From the NCBI GenBank assembly GCA_009779755.1, contig WRDO01000030.1, forward strand, positions 1 to 36,732: a stretch of 36,732 bases of DNA, written 5' to 3'. The DNA comes from Defluviitaleaceae bacterium (lineage in GTDB: Bacteria; Bacillota; Clostridia; Lachnospirales; WQUN01). Below are positions 32,686 to 36,732 of this stretch, one piece after another (position 1 is the stretch's first letter; every line of letters starts with the position of its first letter). The notes under the pieces were generated by a model, which saw only the letters and a list, made by a program, of their open reading frames with translations, was not told the DNA's origin and searched no databases. Both the position numbers and the translations under genes were made by a program.

Positions 32686-35331
32686 ATGCGCATCATACCA
32701 AAACAAACCCGCGTAAGGATGGAGTTTTTCAAGAGCATTGACGTACCCGATGCGATTATCGGCGTAACGGGAATTGCGTTGATGGTGATTCTGTTCTCTT
32801 CCAATTTGCCTTGGCGGTATTGGGCGATGTTGGGTGTGCTGATGTTTTACGGGGTGTTGTTCCTCAAATTCGATACGGACAGGAACTATATCACAATCCT
32901 GCACCTGTTGAAGCATTTCACCATCCGACGAAGGTTTGAAAAGAACCCCGTAAAGAAAAAGAAGGGGAACACCGTGCGCGACATTACGCCCTTCACGGGT
33001 ATCGCCGACGGCTTTATCGAATACGACAAGGAGTATTATGCGCGGGTTATCGAGATACCTCCGGTGGAGTTCCGCTTCTTTAGCGAGATGCGGCAGGACA
33101 ACGTGATCGACCGCGTGCTTGGTTCGATATTCCGCGGTACGGGGGAGATGATGTTCAACTTGGTCAAGATTGAACGCCCCGTTAATTATGACAGCTGCGT
33201 CGCCGCGGAGGAATCCAAGCTCCAGCAGTTGGGTAATTCCTTCCGCAACGGTCTGTTCAACCAAGAGGAATACAACTGCCGCGTCGCCATCATCAAGGAG
33301 CGTATCGAGGAATTTAACCAACTCAATTATACGAACAAGATATTGCGGTCCTATTTCTATCTGGTCCTGTTCGAGAAGAACAAGGACTTGCTGAAGAGCC
33401 AAACGAAGACGGCGATCAATAAACTGAAGGCGGCAGAACTGGCTGTGCGCGAGTTAAGCGATACGGAGCTTTACGCCTTTTGCAAATACCAATACACCCA
33501 TAAATTCGATGAGCGTGAGGCGAAGGATTTGACTGCGGAAACCTGCATGGACTGGATACTGCCGGATAAACAGGAGCTGCTCATACGCCGATACGTCACC
33601 GACGGCGAGGAAGTGTATACCCTGCGCGTCACCGGTTATCCCACTTATGTATACAACGCGTGGGGGCACCGTATCTTTAATATACCCGGCACCAAGGTGG
33701 TTATGAAGATGAAGCCGTTGGACCGCTTCAAGTCGGTGAAGAACATAGACAGGGGCATCGACGAGCTGCGCGAGCAGCTTTCCAACACGGGCAAGGCAAG
33801 CCGCGTGTTGGAATTGCAAGAGCATATACAGACCCTCACAAACCTGCTGCTCCTGTTAAAGAACGAAACGGAAACCTTGTTTGAGGTGAACCTGTTCATC
33901 ACCGTATACGAAAGGGACAGGAAGCCCGGGGAAATGACAGCCCGTAGGAAGGTACGCCGTTTGTTGAGCGAAGAGGGCTTCCGTTGCGACGATATCTTCC
34001 TGCGGCAGTTCGAGGCATTCGTGGGCTCGGGCATCTCCGCCTATGACCCGCTGCACAAGGAGGGGCGCGGCATCCACTCCACCAGCGCGGCGGCGGTATT
34101 CCCCTTCGTTAATGCCGTCATCAACGATCCCAAGGGTATAAAGGTGGGGACAACCGGCGGTATGCCCGTGGTCATCGATTTCTACAAGCGCGACCTTAAC
34201 CACGTCAACAGCAATATGGTCGTTATCGGTAAATCGGGCAGCGGCAAGAGCTTCGCCACCAAGACGATCCTCGCCAACCTTGCCGCCGAGGACTGCAAGG
34301 TCTTTATCCTTGACCCGGAAAACGAATACTCAGGCATCGCCAAGAAGGTCGGCGGCAAGCTGATCGACGCGGGCAACGCCACCACAGGGCGGCTCAACCC
34401 CTTCCACATCGTACCCAGCGTGGAGGAAGAAGACGAAGAAGAAGCCACCGGGTTCTCCAGCTTTTCCGCGCATTTGCAATTCCTCGAGGAATTTTTCCGT
34501 CAGATTGTGCCGGACATCAAGGCGGACTCCATGGAGTCGCTTAACATCGCCATAAGTAATACCTACGCCAGCCGGAACATCGACGAGGATACGAACCTCG
34601 CTTCCCTCAACCCGTCCGACTTCCCGACCTTCGACGACTTGTACGACAATTTGCTTGCGGTGTTCCAGCAGACGACAAGTGACTACGGTAAAAATAACCT
34701 GCGCAGTATATTGACCCATATTTCACGCTTTGCGGGGCAGGGGCGCAACGCCCGCCTGTGGAACGGGGAGGCGACCATCACCACCAAGGAAAACTTCGTC
34801 GTGTTCAACTTCCAAAGCCTGCTTGCCAACAAGAACCAAACGATCGCCAACGCGCAGATGCTTTTAATACTCAAGTGGCTGGATAACGAAATCATCAAGA
34901 ACCGTGACTACAACACAAAGTACGGCGCACAACGCAAGATTATCGTCGTCATCGACGAAGCGCATGTATTCATCGACGCCAAGTATCCGATCGCCCTCGA
35001 CTTCATGTTCCAGCTCGCCAAGCGCATACGGAAATACAACGGTATGCAGATCGTCATCACGCAAAACATCAAGGACTTTGTAGGTAGCGAGGACATCGCC
35101 CGCAAGTCCACGGCGATCATCAACGCAAGCCAATACTCCTTCATCTTCTCGCTTGCACCCAACGACATGCACGACCTATGCAAGCTCTACGAAAAGGCGG
35201 GGCAAATCAACAAATCAGAACAGGAGGAGATCATCAACAACGCACGCGGCCAGGCATTCGTCGTCACAAGTCCCGCAAACCGCACCCGCGTGAACATCGT
35301 CGCCTCCGAGGAGCTGCAGCAATTGTTCTGA
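32686..35331 (+). CDS. VirB4/TraE-type ATPase with N-terminal PrgI/VirB3-like membrane segment
   Basis: 881 aa. Residues about 1-75 have two membrane helices (near 25-42 and 45-65) of the PrgI/VirB3 type, normally a separate small protein; the rest is the VirB4 ATPase that powers assembly and transport. Walker A is GKSGSGKSFA (near 514), Walker B KIIVVIDEAHVF (near 755), followed by IVITQNIKDFVGS and the conserved C-terminal QAFVVTSPANRTR region. AGGAGG is 7 nt before ATG. It ends the secretion block. Confidence 0.93.
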   Translation: MRIIPKQTRVRMEFFKSIDVPDAIIGVTGIALMVILFSSNLPWRYWAMLGVLMFYGVLFLKFDTDRNYITILHLLKHFTIRRRFEKNPVKKKKGNTVRDITPFTGIADGFIEYDKEYYARVIEIPPVEFRFFSEMRQDNVIDRVLGSIFRGTGEMMFNLVKIERPVNYDSCVAAEESKLQQLGNSFRNGLFNQEEYNCRVAIIKERIEEFNQLNYTNKILRSYFYLVLFEKNKDLLKSQTKTAINKLKAAELAVRELSDTELYAFCKYQYTHKFDEREAKDLTAETCMDWILPDKQELLIRRYVTDGEEVYTLRVTGYPTYVYNAWGHRIFNIPGTKVVMKMKPLDRFKSVKNIDRGIDELREQLSNTGKASRVLELQEHIQTLTNLLLLLKNETETLFEVNLFITVYERDRKPGEMTARRKVRRLLSEEGFRCDDIFLRQFEAFVGSGISAYDPLHKEGRGIHSTSAAAVFPFVNAVINDPKGIKVGTTGGMPVVIDFYKRDLNHVNSNMVVIGKSGSGKSFATKTILANLAAEDCKVFILDPENEYSGIAKKVGGKLIDAGNATTGRLNPFHIVPSVEEEDEEEATGFSSFSAHLQFLEEFFRQIVPDIKADSMESLNIAISNTYASRNIDEDTNLASLNPSDFPTFDDLYDNLLAVFQQTTSDYGKNNLRSILTHISRFAGQGRNARLWNGEATITTKENFVVFNFQSLLANKNQTIANAQMLLILKWLDNEIIKNRDYNTKYGAQRKIIVVIDEAHVFIDAKYPIALDFMFQLAKRIRKYNGMQIVITQNIKDFVGSEDIARKSTAIINASQYSFIFSLAPNDMHDLCKLYEKAGQINKSEQEEIINNARGQAFVVTSPANRTRVNIVASEELQQLF

Positions 35332-35343
35332 TTCGTAAGCACG

Positions 35344-35374
35344 GTAACTTCTGCTCAATTTGAGCGGAAGTTAC
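35344..35374 (+). other. 14-bp hairpin between the secretion block and the STAS gene
   Basis: GTAACTTCTGCTCA pairs with TGAGCGGAAGTTAC (one T-G), loop of 3. No T run follows. It may partly terminate, pause or protect the secretion mRNA while allowing some read-through. Confidence 0.7.
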
Positions 35375-35404
35375 ACAGAGCCTAATAAAACGGGAGGAAT
35401 TACC

Positions 35405-35695
35405 ATGACATTCACAAAAACCATTGACGGCACCCATGCGACCTTTGCGGTGGAGGGTAGGTTGGACACGTTGACCTCCTCGGTGCTTTCCGACGCCCTG
35501 CTCCCCTTCGCGGACGAGGGCGAACACGATATCACCTTGGATTTCACCAACCTGCGTTTTATCTCGAGCGCGGGGTTGCGCGTATTGTTCGCCGCCCACA
35601 AGAAATGCAAGGCGAAGAATAAGTTCTTTGCCGTAACGGGCGCGAACGATTCGATACGGGAGATATTCGAGATAACGGGTTATACGGGGATTTGA
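35405..35695 (+). CDS. STAS-domain anti-sigma factor antagonist
   Basis: 96 aa, a single STAS domain of the SpoIIAA/RsbV type. The phosphorylatable serine is in [17 protein letters not shown] (Ser about 57-58). In partner switching, the unphosphorylated form frees a sigma factor from its kinase/anti-sigma; the phosphatase downstream would remove the phosphate. I chose ATG 35405 because GGGAGGAA is 6 nt upstream; the longer frame has no such site. The anti-sigma kinase is not in view and may follow the window. Confidence 0.9.
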   Translation: MTFTKTIDGTHATFAVEGRLDTLTSSVLSDALLPFADEGEHDITLDFTNLRFISSAGLRVLFAAHKKCKAKNKFFAVTGANDSIREIFEITGYTGI

Positions 35696-35726
35696 ACCGG
35701 GTTTCCCACAGGAACGGAGGAAATCG

Positions 35727-36732
35727 GTGAAAAGAATCAGGTTGGGCATAAAAGGAAGGGTAACGGTTTTCTTCGTCGTGCTGGGCTTCCTGCTTTCGCT
35801 TTGCATCGCCTATGCCGTATACACGACAAGCCGCAGGCAGGTGACGGCACAATATACCGAGCTTGCCTTCGGCGTGGCGAGGACTGCTGCCGCGTTTGTT
35901 CACGGCGACGCCATCGAGGGCTTCCTGCGTTACGGCGAGGACGGCGAATACAGGCATATATACGAAGCGTTGGAGGGCTTGAAGGATGCCTTCGGGCTTA
36001 TGTATTTGTACGTCGTTGCGCCGTCCCCCGATGGCGGAAGGCTTGTATACGTATTCGATATATTTACCGAATCCCACGACCCGTCCTTATTTTACACTCT
36101 GGGGGAACCCTATTCGGAAACCGCAAGCCATGCCGTGATCATGCAGGTGTATCGGTATGCCGAGGAACGGTTTGTCATCACCGATAACGAATACGGATGG
36201 ACGGCATGTGCCTATGTGCCGATTTTTACGCACGACGGGCGCGTGGCGGCGGTCGTCGGCGCGGACATCTCCATGGACATTGTCATGAGCAATATCATGC
36301 AGCGGACCATCCAAACATTGATATTGACCCAAGCCATTGTCGCATTGTCGCTGTATATATTGCTTTTCGTCACCGGGCGCAGGGTTCTGCGCCCCATCGT
36401 GCGGCTTTCGCGCCATATGGAAAGTGTCGGTTCGGGTAATTTGCAAGAAATCAACATGGTGAATACCGGAGACGAACTCCAAGCCATGTCCGACAGCTTT
36501 AACCGCATGGTAAGGGAAATCAAGCTCTATATGGAAAACCTTGCCGCCGTCACCGCCGACCGCGAACGGATTGCCACGGAACTTACCGTCGCGACGCAGA
36601 TCCAGGCAGGTATGCTGCCCTGTATCTTTCCGCCCTTCCCCGAAAGGGACGAATTTGAGCTGTATGCCTCCATGATACCCGCAAAGGAAGTGGGCGGGGA
36701 CTTCTACGATTTCTTTATGGTTGACGAAAGGA
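35727..36732 (+). CDS. Membrane sensor SpoIIE/RsbU-type PP2C phosphatase (cut by window end)
   Basis: At least 335 aa; no stop before the window ends. It starts at GTG 35727, with GGAGG 8 nt upstream. A first membrane helix (about 12-33) and a second (about 205-230) flank an extracytoplasmic sensor domain; a HAMP segment follows ([14 protein letters not shown] and [16 protein letters not shown]), then a linker helix and the beginning of a PP2C/SpoIIE phosphatase with the metal-binding motif [10 protein letters not shown]. It should dephosphorylate the STAS protein encoded just upstream in response to an external signal. Confidence 0.9.
   Translation, partial: MKRIRLGIKGRVTVFFVVLGFLLSLCIAYAVYTTSRRQVTAQYTELAFGVARTAAAFVHGDAIEGFLRYGEDGEYRHIYEALEGLKDAFGLMYLYVVAPSPDGGRLVYVFDIFTESHDPSLFYTLGEPYSETASHAVIMQVYRYAEERFVITDNEYGWTACAYVPIFTHDGRVAAVVGADISMDIVMSNIMQRTIQTLILTQAIVALSLYILLFVTGRRVLRPIVRLSRHMESVGSGNLQEINMVNTGDELQAMSDSFNRMVREIKLYMENLAAVTADRERIATELTVATQIQAGMLPCIFPPFPERDEFELYASMIPAKEVGGDFYDFFMVDER

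Noticed and set aside
31783..33402. A 539-codon open frame on the minus strand opposite VirB6-like copy 3 and VirB4
   Set aside because: It is antisense to two well-supported genes; its Ser/Pro/Leu runs are the mirror of the acidic and GNK repeats, and it has no domain signature.

Overview
The window looks like a chromosomal segment of an uncultured Clostridia-type anaerobe (Bacillota). Evidence for this is the methylaspartate (mesaconate) route of glutamate fermentation, strong AGGAGG-type ribosome binding sites, a one-piece tmRNA, SpoIIE/STAS regulators and a Gram-positive style type IV secretion locus. No 16S or other phylogenetic marker is present, so the assignment is inferred from gene content.

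Layout. 1-300: tRNA-Val(TAC), tRNA-Met(CAT), and an imperfect copy of the tRNA-Met 3' end. 315-776: a GNAT acetyltransferase. 797-1091: a 47-codon minus-strand ORF, two terminators and a set of spaced repeats. 8295 down to 1092 (minus): a tightly coupled seven-gene operon, glmS-glmL-glmE-mal followed by AtuA/DUF1446, DUF4387 and a P-loop protein with an alanyl-tRNA-synthetase-like second additional domain. 8386-10090 (plus): a class I fumarase-type hydratase in two subunits, most likely mesaconase, whose alpha subunit carries an extra N-terminal cysteine-rich domain. The two operons diverge from promoters whose -10 hexamers overlap. Together they would convert glutamate to 3-methylaspartate, mesaconate and citramalate.

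11587 down to 10001 (minus): a stand-alone GlmU-type acetyltransferase domain, a PilN-like protein and a type IV pseudopilin. 11701-14111: asnS and tdh. 14171-14556: tmRNA with its own promoter and terminator. 14670-18370 has the character of a decayed mobile island next to the tmRNA: a sigma factor with a long C-terminal extension, a hairpin-dense gene-free stretch, a 41-codon ORF, an HTH/PIN toxin-antitoxin-like cassette in which the PIN gene is frameshifted, and a serine-recombinase fragment with an internal stop codon.

20910 down to 18388 (minus): a MalT-like LuxR regulator, facing an ECF sigma factor across a 300-bp control region rich in repeats. From 21211 one long plus-strand run encodes a type IV secretion apparatus: ECF sigma, a small basic protein, VirD4-like coupling ATPase, a secreted membrane-anchored protein, a VirB2-like pilin flanked by RNA hairpins, three VirB6/TrbL-like channel proteins (555, 1286 and 557 aa) and a VirB4 ATPase fused to a PrgI-like membrane segment. 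No relaxase is seen in the window. A strong hairpin then separates a STAS anti-sigma antagonist and a HAMP/SpoIIE phosphatase that runs off the end. The triple-VirB6 locus, with its 800-aa exported insertion and an unusual charged, repetitive tail, is the best candidate here for an undescribed system.
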